From positions 20,173 through 84,172 of the forward strand of contig JACSRX010000021.1 of NCBI GenBank assembly GCA_014879535.1: a stretch of 64,000 nt of DNA, given 5' to 3'. The translations under genes and the position numbers were made by a program. The first letter of the stretch is position 1. Each line of letters begins with the position of its first letter. Under the pieces are notes generated by a model, which saw only the letters and a program-made list of their open reading frames with translations, made no database searches and was not told the origin of the DNA. This DNA is from Chthoniobacterales bacterium (lineage in GTDB: Bacteria > Verrucomicrobiota > Verrucomicrobiia > Chthoniobacterales > JACTMZ01). This document shows, one piece after another, positions 26,445 to 35,960 of this stretch.

Positions 26445-27587
26445 TCAGGATTGCGATTGCAGCCAGGCGAGGATGCCGGCGGTGAGGAAGATGTTGAGGA
26501 GCGCGAGTTCGAAGAAGAAATACCACCCGAGCTTCATGAGCTGGTCGAAACGGAACCGCGGGAGAGTCCAGCGCACCCAGAGGAAGAAGAAGATGACGGC
26601 GGCGACCTTGGCGAAGAACGTGCCGATGTTGACCAGTCCCCAGACCCAGCCCTGCGAGCCGTCGGGCACGAACGGCAGGCTCCAGCCGCCGAGGAAAAGC
26701 GTCACGATGACGCCGGAGCCGGCGATGATGGCCGCGTATTCGCCGAGGAAGAAGAGGGCGAAGCGCATGGACGAGTATTCCGTGTGGTAGCCGGCCACGA
26801 GTTCCTGCTCGGCCTCGGGCAGATCGAAGGGGACGCGGTTGGTCTCGGCGAACATGGCGACCATGAACACCACGAACGAAATCATCATCGGGATCCAGAG
26901 GGCGATCTTGGCCACGCTCACGCCGAGCACGGCACCGCTGGTTTCCACGAACTCGACCACGCCGGGGCCCGGCTGGAACCACGCGGGGAAGACCATCCAG
27001 CCGTTGGCCACCTGGTATTGCACGATCTCCCCGAGGTTGAGCGTGCCGGTGATCATGAAGACCGGGATCACGGAAAGGCCGAGGGACAGCTCGTAGGAGA
27101 TCATCTGCGAACTGGAGCGGATGCCTCCGAGGAAGGGGTATTTCGAGTTCGAGGACCAGCCTGCAAGGACGATGCCGTAAACGCCGAGCGAGGACACCGC
27201 GAAGACCCAGAGGATGCCGACTTGGAGGTCGGCGATGACCATGGGCACCCCGAAGAGGCTGCTGCCGAACGGGAGCACGGCGAGCACGAGGATGGCCGGG
27301 ACCATGGCCAGGCTCGGCGCGATGCTGAAGTAGAATTTGTTCACCCCGGCGGGCACGAAGTTTTCCTTGAGCAGGAGTTTCACGCCGTCGGCGATGGGCT
27401 GGATGAGGCCAGCCCAGCCCACGCGGTTCGGGCCGACGCGGTCCTGGATGAAGGCGCTGACCTTCCGTTCCGCCCAGACCGAGTAGGCGACCATGGTCAG
27501 GACGATCCCGATGATGCCGCCTGTCTTGAGCACCGACGTCCAGACGAGGAAGACTTCGGGTTTCAGAAATAGGTCGAGATAGGGCAT
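26445..27587 (-). CDS. nuoH: NADH-quinone oxidoreductase subunit H
   Basis: A roughly 380-residue integral subunit that sits next to the quinone site. The conserved ETNRVPFDLPEAEQELVAGY is intact, as are RVGPNRVGWAGLIQPIADGVKLLLKE near the N-terminus and the FFLGEYAAII helix. I put the start at the ATG at 27587 (MPYLDLFLKPE); ATGs at 27602 and 27653 are in frame, and none has a good Shine-Dalgarno, so the exact start is open. It is the first gene of this run. nuoA to nuoG are not upstream; the next gene on that side is an unrelated secreted protein on the other strand. Confidence 0.92.
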   Translation of the reverse strand: MPYLDLFLKPEVFLVWTSVLKTGGIIGIVLTMVAYSVWAERKVSAFIQDRVGPNRVGWAGLIQPIADGVKLLLKENFVPAGVNKFYFSIAPSLAMVPAILVLAVLPFGSSLFGVPMVIADLQVGILWVFAVSSLGVYGIVLAGWSSNSKYPFLGGIRSSSQMISYELSLGLSVIPVFMITGTLNLGEIVQYQVANGWMVFPAWFQPGPGVVEFVETSGAVLGVSVAKIALWIPMMISFVVFMVAMFAETNRVPFDLPEAEQELVAGYHTEYSSMRFALFFLGEYAAIIAGSGVIVTLFLGGWSLPFVPDGSQGWVWGLVNIGTFFAKVAAVIFFFLWVRWTLPRFRFDQLMKLGWYFFFELALLNIFLTAGILAWLQSQS

Positions 27588-27974
27588 AGACACGGACGGC
27601 ATCGCGGGCGGCGCCAAGAGAAAACTGTTAGCGCCCCCGCACGGCGCCTTCAATGTTAAACCGGTGCGGAGAGGCGCCTCATGGTGCCTGCTCTTGCCCC
27701 AACACCGGACGCAGCTGCTCCACAGCTGTTGCGGATGACGGTCAAGGCATCGGCCCGAAGGGGGCGATACCGCACCAGCGGGTTTGTGCGGTTCAGTGTT
27801 GTCGCCCCAACTTCCATAAGCAGCCTGAGAATCCTGAATGTATGCGCGCGCTGATGATCAGGCCCTCTTCGGAATTTCATCGCGCAATTGAGAAAGTGTG
27901 CTTGTCCGCAGGCGGCGCTCTTTAGTAATCATAATGTGTCCCCCCCGGCCTTGGAAAGGCACGCAAACAAGCCC
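27588..27974. other. 387-base intergenic region between nuoH and a secreted giant gene
   Basis: This stretch separates two divergent genes and must contain both promoters. I see no tRNA or known riboswitch. There is an inverted repeat CCGCAC (27637-27642) and GTGCGG (27664-27669), and a short hairpin GCCTT-GGA-AAGGC close to the start of the secreted gene. Possible -35/-10-like hexamers (for example TTGTCC at 27902 and TAGTAA at 27923, 15 bases apart) are too weak to call. Confidence 0.4.
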
Positions 27975-30900
27975 ATGACGCGCCACTCCCGAGCTTTGAA
28001 GCCTATTGGCGCGGTTCTCGTCGTCTTGATGATTCTTGGCATGGGCAGTGTTGCTTTCGGGCAGGCGTTTACCCTTCCTCAAAACCAATTGACGGTCGTT
28101 GTGGCTCCGGGCTTCAATCACGCTCCCGTTGACATCCCCGTCAATGTCGTCGGCGGTTTCCAACTGGGCTCATTGCAGGTCGGTTCTGACGCCGCCGAGG
28201 TGCTTCCTTCGGTTGTGCCCGAGACTGGAAGGATCCGCTTGGAGTTTTCGACGAAAGACATGATTGCAGGGAAAACCGTGACTCTCACTGCGAGTGGAGG
28301 CGGCACGAGCAGCCAGATTTTTGTCACGCTGAGCATGGTGCCGCTCAATGTTTACCGGCTTCTCGAAGACCCGGCCCGTGCCACGGTTTATGGCATCCAC
28401 TTGAACGGCGCCGAGCTGGGGGCGGTATTCAATTATGATCCGAGAAGCGCAACCTACGGCTCTTGCTTAACGGTCGGGAAACGCCCGACCGATTTCGCGA
28501 TAAGCCGCGATGCGAGCGAGCTTTTCGTGATTTGCAGCGCAGACAAAGCGATCTATGTGATCGATTTGAACGCCTTCGCAGTCAAGGAAGTCATCCCGCT
28601 TGCTGTCTACGGGGCATGGGGGTCTGCGACGGATACCATCGGGCGCGTCTTGCAGGGCCCAAGCGACGTGCTCTACTACATCGACGGCGCTTGGGGGCCG
28701 ACGTTGCACGTCCTGAACCGGACGACCCGCCAAGTCATCCAGTCGCTCCAGTATTTGGGTGGCGCGCCCACCAATACGTTGGGCTTTCAAGGCATCGCAT
28801 TCACCTCAGACTTCACGCGTGCGGCTGCGATGCCCCAATATGGGTGGAGTGCTGGGGTGCACAATGCCACCTTGGCATCTTACTCCGTGGCTTCGGATGG
28901 CAAGTTGTCCTTTGTGCGGCAGACAGCGGCAATCACGGGCCTGCAGCGAGAGCCATTTGCGGCCCCCGCTCTCATCGCGCACAACGATGGCGCCGCATTC
29001 TTCAAGACGCTGTCCGTATCGCCGGACGACATCAACGACGTTCGGGCAACCTTTTCGGGTCCGGTTTGGTCGATCACCCGCAACGGCGAATTGGTGGCCA
29101 CAGCCACCGGGATCTACCACGTCGCAACGGGCAACCTCCTCGCTTCGATACCCGGTGCGACGAGCGCCGTGAGCGGCTATCTCGGCACGAAGGCTCAGGC
29201 ATTCACATCGGATTACCAGCGGTTCGTCTATTTCAACCCGTCGGACCGCAAACTCTATTCGTTGGATATTTCCTCGCAGGTGGCGGGCATCATCGGAAGC
29301 AGTGTCTCACCTGTGGACAAGTCGGTCGTGCTGCCACCCGGCTTGCTCGGATGGAGTCCGTTTGTCGGCATAAGCCAATATCGGGTCTACCTCGGTGGCT
29401 CCCAGGATGCGGTGTCGAACGCAGGGGTGGATTCCCCGGAGTTTCTCGGAACGTTCAACGGCAATTCGGCACCTGTTCCGGGGAATTTGGACGTAGGGCA
29501 GACTTATTATTGGCGCGTGGACGGTGTGGTGCCGGGCGGGATTTCGAAAGGCTTGGTGTTTTCGTTCACCACAAGCGCGGTTGCTCCCGGCCACGGTGCC
29601 GTCTCGGTCTCCCTTGTTCACTCTGAAGTCTCGCGAACGGTCGAAATACCGTTGGCATCCGAGTCCTCCCAGGCTTGGCAGGCATCTTGCGATGCGGGAT
29701 GGATCGAGTTGTCGGCTTCCTCCGGAACTGCTCCGGGCACGCTGGCGATCACGCTTGATCCGGAAGGCTTGGAGGTCGGGCTGCATCGAGCGGAGGTGAT
29801 CATTGATTGCTCCTCGGGCCCCTTTGCCGTTCCCGTGGAGTTGCACGTCAACCCGCTCCACCTGACGCATCTCAAGTCGGATCGCAATTCCGCCATCGTT
29901 TATGGCATCAGCGAGAACACGGCAGTGGCTGGCTCCAAAGCCTTTCTGCTCGAGATCGATGCAGCCTCCGAGCGCATCCTGAGGTCCATCCAGGTGGGGA
30001 GTTCGGTCACCGACATCGAGATCCACCGTCCTGAAGGCCGGATTTACGTGACCAACCACCGCGATGGCCACCTCCTGGCCGTCAACAGGAGCACGTTTGT
30101 CATCGAGAGGACCTATGCATTCGCCCCGATGGGGCAGATTGGATACGCCACCGGGGATGTTTTCCGCGTCGCGGCGGGCACCCACGGACGGCTTGTCGTG
30201 GAAGAAATGGATCAGTGGGTGCAGATCGACATTTTCAATACATCGGTCGGGAACAAGCTTGCCACGGCGAGTGTTCGGGAAGGCGGGGGGGCTTTCGACT
30301 CGACTGGGCGTTTCTACTACCACGGTGAAAACAACAGTTCCGGGGCCAAGTTGATCCACTTCGACGTGACGGGCGATCAATTCACCCAACTCGGCACGAG
30401 CCGGCCCGACGGGATATCCTACTACGGTTCGCGGACTGTCCTGGTGAGTGAAAACGACAATCGTATTTTCTGGGCGCACGCGGTGTTTGACTCCGCGATC
30501 AACCCCGAATGGGTCGTCGGGGAAACGATCTATTCGTGCAATGGGGATGGCAGGCTCGCATTCGCGGAGAACAAAATCTACGACATCAACCGCCGTTTGA
30601 GCATCTTGGGCATGCCTTCGACCACGAGGGTGAGCGCCTACAACACCGCGACTGCGAAACTGGTTGCCCCCGTTGCAGGGAAGGTGGGTTTCTTTGCTCT
30701 CCAACTGCCGGTGCAATCGCTGGTGGCCCCCCAATTCTTCGAAGCCCTCACGGAAGGGATCGAACTCACGAGCAACCAAGGAGCCCAAGTCGGATCCGCG
30801 GTCGTGTTGCGCTGGAGGGACCTGTCGCTCGAGACCGGATTCCACATCCAGATGCGGACGCAGGGACAGCAGGCTTGGCAGGATGTTTCGGCGAGCGTCG

Positions 30901-32756
30901 CCCAAAACGCCACCTCCTATGTTGTGAAAGGGTTGCAGCCTCTGTCCACTTACGAGTTTCGCATGCGGGCGACCGCGCCGGAGGTCAGTTCACCATGGGA
31001 AGGCCCGCTGGTCGTGGAACTTCCCTCGCCACCACCCCCGGTCCCGAACTTGCACCTGCCCACGCGTGTCGAGCCGTTTGAGGTGGGGTTGCGGTGGACC
31101 GTCTCGGGCATCTTTGGCGGCACTCGTATCGAGCGCAGGCTTTCCGGTCACTCGGACCCTTGGGAGGTGATCGCGGAGGTGTCACCCGGGCAAACCACCT
31201 ACGAAGATCTCACGGTCCAACCCCAGACCACCTACATCTATCGGGTGAGCACCTTCACCGGGGATCTTACTTCGAGCCCTTCCACCGAGCGCACTGTCAC
31301 GACACCTCAACTGTCGGCGCCAACAATTCCAACCAACCTTGTCGGCCAAGCCGCAGGCGCTTTTTCCATCGCCCTCTCATGGTCGGACGCGGGGAACGAA
31401 ACCGAATATCGTGTCGAGCGCCGCATCGGCGAAGGCCAGTGGAATCCCATTGCAACACTTCCCGCCGACAGCACCAACCACACCGATATGGGGCTCGTCC
31501 ACGGCACCTACTACAACTACAGGGTGGTTGCGGTGAATTCCGCGGGCGAAACCGCCTCCTCGAGTATGCTGGTTCTCGCCGCGCTTACCGGCCCCATTCT
31601 CGAGGATGATTTCGACCCTTGGGTCGATGCCGGAGTCTGGAGCATTTATACGAACGCTTTCGTCGGCGGGGGTTCTCCCGGATTCCGCGATGGAAACGCA
31701 CTGTGGTTCGGGGGGGGCGGTCAACGCCGGGCGGAGACGGTGCGCGTCAACGTGAGTGACGGCGGTTGGTTGCGTTTCACGCTCCGCGGTGGCAATGAGG
31801 ACATCAGCGGTGCCGGCTACTGGGACAAAGCGGAGGAGGGCGAACACATCATCGTGGAATTTTCCACCACCCCGGGCGTCTGGCAGATTCTCGCCATGAT
31901 TGACATCGCCGATGTGGAGCACCACGGCTGGATGGATTTTGACATTCTCCTGCCCGTTTTCGCCCGCAGCGAGTCGACGTCGTTCCGCTGGCGTCAAGCG
32001 GCCCATAGTGGCGTGAACTACGACACATGGGCGGTCGATGACGTGCAAGTCATCGGGGTTTTGCCGCCACCGCCGGGGGCTCCGCCTTTCATCATGGCGA
32101 GCGCGAATTCCTCAACCGCCGTGGCCGTCTGGTGGGGCGTCTCCCAAGGGGCGCTCAACTACCAGATTCAAAGGCGCACTCCCAGCACCGACTGGGAAAC
32201 CATCGGGACAAGCGGTGGTGCATCTTTCTTCACGGATGCGACCGCGAGACCAGCAACCGCCTACGCCTACCGCGTGCTCTCGGGCAACAACGGCGGTTGG
32301 TCGGATCCCAGCCAGCAGGCATTCGTCACGACATGGTCAATTTTGCAAGAGTGGAGGTTCCAGAATTACGGCACGATCCACGATGCGGGGGTAGCCGCGG
32401 ACCTCGCGGACAATGGCACCGGTGTTTCGAACCTGCTCCGCTACGCGTTCAACATGACCAAGGATGACCGCCATAAAGTGGTCGACCCCGAGGCGGGCAC
32501 CAAGGGGCTGCCCTTCGTTCACCTGCACGGCGACCGCCTCCAGATCGCCTTCATCCGCAAGCGGGATGCTGAATCGTCGGGATTGGAATACATCCCCGAA
32601 TTCTCCGGGAACATGGTCGCTTGGGACCGAGTGGGGATCGAGGTTTTCGCCGAGAATATCGACGAGGAATTCGAGTTTGTCATCGTTCGTGACAACCACG
32701 CGCCTGGCACCACGAGCGCATCCCGTTTTGCGCGGGTCAGGGTGGTTCGCAAATGA
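27975..32756 (+). CDS. Large secreted protein with beta-propellers, BACON-like, Fn3 and reelin-like domains
   Basis: A 1593-residue exported protein. A signal peptide covers about the first 35 residues (VLVVLMILGMGSVAFGQA). Approximate layout: a YVTN-type beta-propeller region at 128-452, an Fn3-like domain at 455-533, a BACON-like domain at 544-626 (ASCDAGWIELSASSGTAPG), a second propeller region at 627-915, three Fn3 domains at 925-1205, a reelin-like jelly-roll at 1210-1362 (FRWRQAAHSGVNYDTWAVDD), another Fn3 at 1364-1452, and a C-terminal region at 1454-1593 containing NLLRYAFNM, seen in secreted proteins of Verrucomicrobiota. The ATG at 27975 is chosen over an upstream one at 27888 because the signal peptide follows it. 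The function is probably extracellular binding. Domain limits are by eye. Confidence 0.75.
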   Translation: MTRHSRALKPIGAVLVVLMILGMGSVAFGQAFTLPQNQLTVVVAPGFNHAPVDIPVNVVGGFQLGSLQVGSDAAEVLPSVVPETGRIRLEFSTKDMIAGKTVTLTASGGGTSSQIFVTLSMVPLNVYRLLEDPARATVYGIHLNGAELGAVFNYDPRSATYGSCLTVGKRPTDFAISRDASELFVICSADKAIYVIDLNAFAVKEVIPLAVYGAWGSATDTIGRVLQGPSDVLYYIDGAWGPTLHVLNRTTRQVIQSLQYLGGAPTNTLGFQGIAFTSDFTRAAAMPQYGWSAGVHNATLASYSVASDGKLSFVRQTAAITGLQREPFAAPALIAHNDGAAFFKTLSVSPDDINDVRATFSGPVWSITRNGELVATATGIYHVATGNLLASIPGATSAVSGYLGTKAQAFTSDYQRFVYFNPSDRKLYSLDISSQVAGIIGSSVSPVDKSVVLPPGLLGWSPFVGISQYRVYLGGSQDAVSNAGVDSPEFLGTFNGNSAPVPGNLDVGQTYYWRVDGVVPGGISKGLVFSFTTSAVAPGHGAVSVSLVHSEVSRTVEIPLASESSQAWQASCDAGWIELSASSGTAPGTLAITLDPEGLEVGLHRAEVIIDCSSGPFAVPVELHVNPLHLTHLKSDRNSAIVYGISENTAVAGSKAFLLEIDAASERILRSIQVGSSVTDIEIHRPEGRIYVTNHRDGHLLAVNRSTFVIERTYAFAPMGQIGYATGDVFRVAAGTHGRLVVEEMDQWVQIDIFNTSVGNKLATASVREGGGAFDSTGRFYYHGENNSSGAKLIHFDVTGDQFTQLGTSRPDGISYYGSRTVLVSENDNRIFWAHAVFDSAINPEWVVGETIYSCNGDGRLAFAENKIYDINRRLSILGMPSTTRVSAYNTATAKLVAPVAGKVGFFALQLPVQSLVAPQFFEALTEGIELTSNQGAQVGSAVVLRWRDLSLETGFHIQMRTQGQQAWQDVSASVAQNATSYVVKGLQPLSTYEFRMRATAPEVSSPWEGPLVVELPSPPPPVPNLHLPTRVEPFEVGLRWTVSGIFGGTRIERRLSGHSDPWEVIAEVSPGQTTYEDLTVQPQTTYIYRVSTFTGDLTSSPSTERTVTTPQLSAPTIPTNLVGQAAGAFSIALSWSDAGNETEYRVERRIGEGQWNPIATLPADSTNHTDMGLVHGTYYNYRVVAVNSAGETASSSMLVLAALTGPILEDDFDPWVDAGVWSIYTNAFVGGGSPGFRDGNALWFGGGGQRRAETVRVNVSDGGWLRFTLRGGNEDISGAGYWDKAEEGEHIIVEFSTTPGVWQILAMIDIADVEHHGWMDFDILLPVFARSESTSFRWRQAAHSGVNYDTWAVDDVQVIGVLPPPPGAPPFIMASANSSTAVAVWWGVSQGALNYQIQRRTPSTDWETIGTSGGASFFTDATARPATAYAYRVLSGNNGGWSDPSQQAFVTTWSILQEWRFQNYGTIHDAGVAADLADNGTGVSNLLRYAFNMTKDDRHKVVDPEAGTKGLPFVHLHGDRLQIAFIRKRDAESSGLEYIPEFSGNMVAWDRVGIEVFAENIDEEFEFVIVRDNHAPGTTSASRFARVRVVRK

Positions 32757-32938
32757 TCGTCCCAGCTTGCGACGGCGACACCGCGTGAAGTTTGCTGTGA
32801 GGTGGGCTTGATGCCGGTTGCACGAACTCTCAAATGCGGAATCGGTGGCTCATTGATCTCTCATCCATGTGACTGTGGCGCCAAAGGCGGGGACTTCTCC
32901 CCTTGACGGCGCGGGGGCGCGGCGATTTGCATGGTGTG

Positions 32939-33829
32939 ATGTGGCTCGGGGTCTTGCGTGGAATTTTATTCGGATTGGTGGCGGTGCTGCTGGCGGCGGC
33001 GGCGTTCGTGGCCGGGGCCATGACGGGCAAAAAGTCCGCGGCGGCGAAGTTCGTGCCGGGGCCGGTGGAGGTGTCGGTCGAGGAGAGGGAGTTGGCGCGG
33101 GGATTGGCCGAGGCGGGGCTGGCGGCGCGCTTCGCGGGGAGGGAGCGCGAGGCGCTGGGGCATTTCGACGAGGCGCGCCGGCATGATCCGACGCTGCGCG
33201 GGGTGGATTACCAGCGGGCGCTGACCCTGCTGAAACTCGGCGAATACGACGAGGCGTTGCAGGCTGCGCGCCGTTCGATCGACAATGGCGAGGAGTCGGG
33301 CAACGCGCACGCGTTGCTGGGGCTGATCGTGCTGGAGCGCGCGCGGGGCTCGGGGGGCGTCGCCGCCGCCGGTGATAAGATCCAGCGGCACGTGGAGGAT
33401 GCGCGGCAGGCGGATCCGCTGAACCCGATGCCGCTGTATGTGCTCGCCGAATTTCACCGGGCGGCAGGGGAGCCGGAGCAGGCGGTCGTGGCCTACCAGC
33501 GGGCGCTGGAACGGGTGTCCCCGTCGGACAGCATCCTCATCTCCACCGTGAAGGCCGGGCTGGCCGGGATGCGGTTGAATTTCACGCCGGCCTCCCTCAA
33601 GTATAAGTTGCAGGAAATGAACGGAGTAGCCCCTCCGGAGCAGTTGTATTTCGCGGCGGCGGATGCCCTGCTGCGCGGCGACAAGGAGACGGCCGCGGGC
33701 TATCTGGAGCGGGTGCGGGATCAGGTGCCATCCACCGTGTTCAAGGCGCTTTTGCAGGATTCATTCTTTCAAGATTATCTCTCCGGTGGTATGGTTGGCA
33801 GTCCCGGATCCACCGTTCCCCAGCGATGA
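32939..33829 (+). CDS. TPR protein with N-terminal membrane anchor, head of the secretion cluster
   Basis: A 296-residue protein with a membrane helix near the N-terminus (about residues 6-28, LFGLVAVLLAAAAFVAGAM) and TPR-type helices in the rest (AREREALGHF-like repeats, LTLLKLGEYDEALQAARRSI, FHRAAGEPEQAVVAYQRALE). The ATG at 32939 places the helix at the start. Its stop overlaps the start of the next gene (ATGA at 33826), so it is coupled to the exported protein and the gsp genes. It could be a periplasmic or inner-membrane assembly factor of the type II system. No named family recognised. Confidence 0.65.
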   Translation: MWLGVLRGILFGLVAVLLAAAAFVAGAMTGKKSAAAKFVPGPVEVSVEERELARGLAEAGLAARFAGREREALGHFDEARRHDPTLRGVDYQRALTLLKLGEYDEALQAARRSIDNGEESGNAHALLGLIVLERARGSGGVAAAGDKIQRHVEDARQADPLNPMPLYVLAEFHRAAGEPEQAVVAYQRALERVSPSDSILISTVKAGLAGMRLNFTPASLKYKLQEMNGVAPPEQLYFAAADALLRGDKETAAGYLERVRDQVPSTVFKALLQDSFFQDYLSGGMVGSPGSTVPQR

Positions 33830-34953
33830 ACCAGAGCGCCCTTTCGATATGCACGGCTGCCGTGATGACGGCGGTGTTCCTGTCCGGTGCGAGAGCGGCC
33901 GAACAGACGGTTTTCACGGCGGACCTTCCGTTTGATGCCGCACAGCCGCTGCCGGCATGGATGCACGGACCGCCGGTCTCGGCGCCCGGCAACGGCGCGC
34001 GCGTCGCGTTCCGCCTGTCGCCTCCGCAGGGGCGCGACCTGCTGGTGCATCTGGTGTTCGACGAGGCCGAAGGCGCCGGTCTGCGCGTGGAATGGCAGCG
34101 CGACGGGCAGGGTGCGCCGGAGATCGTGGCGGAGAACCTCGGTGAGGGCATCGGTGTCCCGAACCAGCGTGCGCTGCTGATCAGCGCCTCGCGACTCGGC
34201 GGCAACGGGACGCTCCTGCTGCAGGGCGGTGCGAACATGAATGTGAACCGCGTGAAGTTCGAGTGGGTGTCCGAGCGCACCACGTTGTCGGCGTCTTCGC
34301 GCTTCGTTCCCGTGGTGGTGACGGCATCGCGCCTGACCCTGGCCGAGGCGGATGTGGATGGCGGCCCGAGGCCGGCGCTGCAGGACGAGTGGCGCGACCG
34401 GGTGGTGCGCGCGCCGTTGACCGAGAAGGTGGAACTGCTCACCCCGGCGATCGAACTCCAAGCCGTCCTCGAGCAGGCGCCGACCATGGCGCGGTTGGAG
34501 GTGGCTGTGGCCGGCGTGTATCTCGACCAAGAGGTCTGGCTTGTCGTGAACAACCATGAGATCGGTCCGCTGGCGATCGAAGTTCCGGCACTGGACGACC
34601 CGGGTCATCTGGGGCGGGCCGACCGGGTGTCCGAGTTCGCCGGATGGCGGCGTGCCACCGCGCACGTTCCGGCAGAGTTGCTGCTGCCCGGGGAGAACGC
34701 CGTGATTCTGGAGCTCCGTTCGCCGGAGAATTCCGGCTACCGCAACCGCACGTTCGTCCGCGAGGCGGTTCTGGAACTCGCCTATCCGCCGGTTCCGGAC
34801 GAGCCGGACCTTTCGCTGCCGGTTTCCGACCTGCCTGCGGGTGACGTGGAGTTGATCGAAGAGCCTCCGCTGCCGCCGGTCCAAGGCCCGGAGACAGGGG
34901 GTCCGGCGGGTGCGCTGTCCGAATTCTGGAACAGCATCGGCGGTTCGCTCTGA
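33826..34953 (+). CDS. Exported protein of unknown function, secretion-cluster accessory
   Basis: A 375-residue protein with a signal peptide ending near residue 25 (FLSGARAAEQ). The mature part is mainly beta-strand, with FRLSPPQGRDLLVHLVFDEAEG, TLLLQGGANMNVNRVKF and ELLLPGENAVILELRSPENSGYRNR, suggesting one or two jelly-roll domains in a carbohydrate-binding-like style. The last 60 residues are proline-rich. I do not recognise the family. It lies between a TPR protein and gspG, with a 43-base gap to gspG, so it is probably a periplasmic or surface accessory of the secretion system or one of its substrates. Confidence 0.6.
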   Translation: MNQSALSICTAAVMTAVFLSGARAAEQTVFTADLPFDAAQPLPAWMHGPPVSAPGNGARVAFRLSPPQGRDLLVHLVFDEAEGAGLRVEWQRDGQGAPEIVAENLGEGIGVPNQRALLISASRLGGNGTLLLQGGANMNVNRVKFEWVSERTTLSASSRFVPVVVTASRLTLAEADVDGGPRPALQDEWRDRVVRAPLTEKVELLTPAIELQAVLEQAPTMARLEVAVAGVYLDQEVWLVVNNHEIGPLAIEVPALDDPGHLGRADRVSEFAGWRRATAHVPAELLLPGENAVILELRSPENSGYRNRTFVREAVLELAYPPVPDEPDLSLPVSDLPAGDVELIEEPPLPPVQGPETGGPAGALSEFWNSIGGSL

Positions 34954-34996
34954 CGGGTTTTGACAAGCTGCGCCGGCACGCGCATCTTTCCCGGAT

Positions 34997-35443
34997 ATGG
35001 AAATTGCTTCGCACAGACGCCGCCGGCACCGGGAGGCGGGCTACACCTTGTTCGAGATCATGCTCGTGCTTGGCATCATTGCCGTGCTGGTGGGTTCGGC
35101 GATCTACCTGCTTGTAGGCAACCTCGATGTGGCGAAACAAGCTCGCGTGGATGCGGACTTCCAGGCGATCAGCACGCAGCTGCGCACCTACGAGATGCAG
35201 AACCTGCGCATGCCGTCCACGGCCCAGGGACTGGAGGCCCTGGTGAAGCGTCCGTCCTCCGAGCCGAAGCCCCGGCGTTGGATCCAGTTGATGGAGCGGG
35301 TTCCTCTGGATCCGTGGGGTGAGACCTACATTTACCGCAATCCGGGCAAGCTGAATCCGCGCGGGTTCGACCTCATTTCCAAGGGACCCGACCGTCAGGA
35401 AGGCGGCGGGGACGACATCACCAACCAGTCGTCCGCCGAGTGA
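34997..35443 (+). CDS. gspG: Type II secretion major pseudopilin GspG
   Basis: A 148-residue class III pseudopilin. A short basic leader ends at G15, followed by Y16 TLFEIMLVLGII with glutamate at mature position 5 (E20), as needed for assembly and N-methylation. The C-terminal part has the GspG signature MPSTAQGLEALVKRP and the PLDPWGETYIYRNPG calcium-site loop, and ends near GGDDITN. The prepilin peptidase is not in the window. It heads the G-H-I-J-K run and would polymerise into the pseudopilus shaft. Confidence 0.95.
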   Translation: MEIASHRRRRHREAGYTLFEIMLVLGIIAVLVGSAIYLLVGNLDVAKQARVDADFQAISTQLRTYEMQNLRMPSTAQGLEALVKRPSSEPKPRRWIQLMERVPLDPWGETYIYRNPGKLNPRGFDLISKGPDRQEGGGDDITNQSSAE

Positions 35444-35462
35444 TCCGCGGGCGGCGCCGCCC

Positions 35463-35960
35463 ATGAACGATTTGCCGCGAAGGGAACGGGCGGTCCCCGG
35501 GAAACCGGGTGGCTACACGCTGCTGGAGATCGCCCTCGTGGTGGCGATCATCGGCATGATCGTCGGTGTCGCCGTCCCCATGACCTCCGGATTCATGCGC
35601 GAGCAGCGGCTCCGCGACGTTGTGAGGGAGCTGCTCGTGCTGGCCAAGACGGCGCGGGCCGATGCCATGACCACGGGCCGCATGTCCGAGGTGGTTTTCG
35701 CCAAGAAGGAATTCGGCTTGCGGCGTCCGGGGGACGAGGAACCCTCGGAAATCGTGGGTTTGCCCCAAGGGATGGCGTATGTGCTGATCCCGTTCGGATC
35801 CGAGAAGGCGGTGCGCCCGGACGGGCAGCGGTGGGTTTTCCGGCCGACGGGGCTTTGCGAGCCGTTGAGGGTGCGCGTCGAGGAGGGTGAAGCGTGGATG
35901 GAGGTGAGCTTCGACCCGCTGACCGCAAGCCTCGACGACGAAAGCTACCACATTCCATGA
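35463..35960 (+). CDS. gspH: Type II secretion minor pseudopilin GspH-like
   Basis: A 165-residue pseudopilin with the cleavage site at G17/Y18 and YTLLEIALVVAIIGMIVGVAVP as the hydrophobic helix (glutamate at mature position 5). The middle (RLRDVVRELLVLAKTARADAM) and the C-terminal beta-rich part are as expected for GspH. It ends with a stop overlapping the gspI start (ATGA at 35957). The C-terminal domain is diverged, so the GspH name rests mainly on position and length. Confidence 0.85.
   Translation: MNDLPRRERAVPGKPGGYTLLEIALVVAIIGMIVGVAVPMTSGFMREQRLRDVVRELLVLAKTARADAMTTGRMSEVVFAKKEFGLRRPGDEEPSEIVGLPQGMAYVLIPFGSEKAVRPDGQRWVFRPTGLCEPLRVRVEEGEAWMEVSFDPLTASLDDESYHIP

Noticed and set aside
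27656..27880. A possible minus-strand small protein of 74 codons between nuoH and the secreted gene
   Set aside because: No family match, no ribosome-binding site and composition like noncoding DNA. It is retained only as part of the intergenic region.
27588..27974. A tRNA, tmRNA or riboswitch in the nuoH intergenic region
   Set aside because: I looked for a T-loop, CCA-type ends and known riboswitch motifs and saw none.
32889..32902. Hairpin GGGGA-CTTC-TCCCC before the TPR gene as a terminator
   Set aside because: There is no T-run after the stem and it lies just 5' of a start codon.
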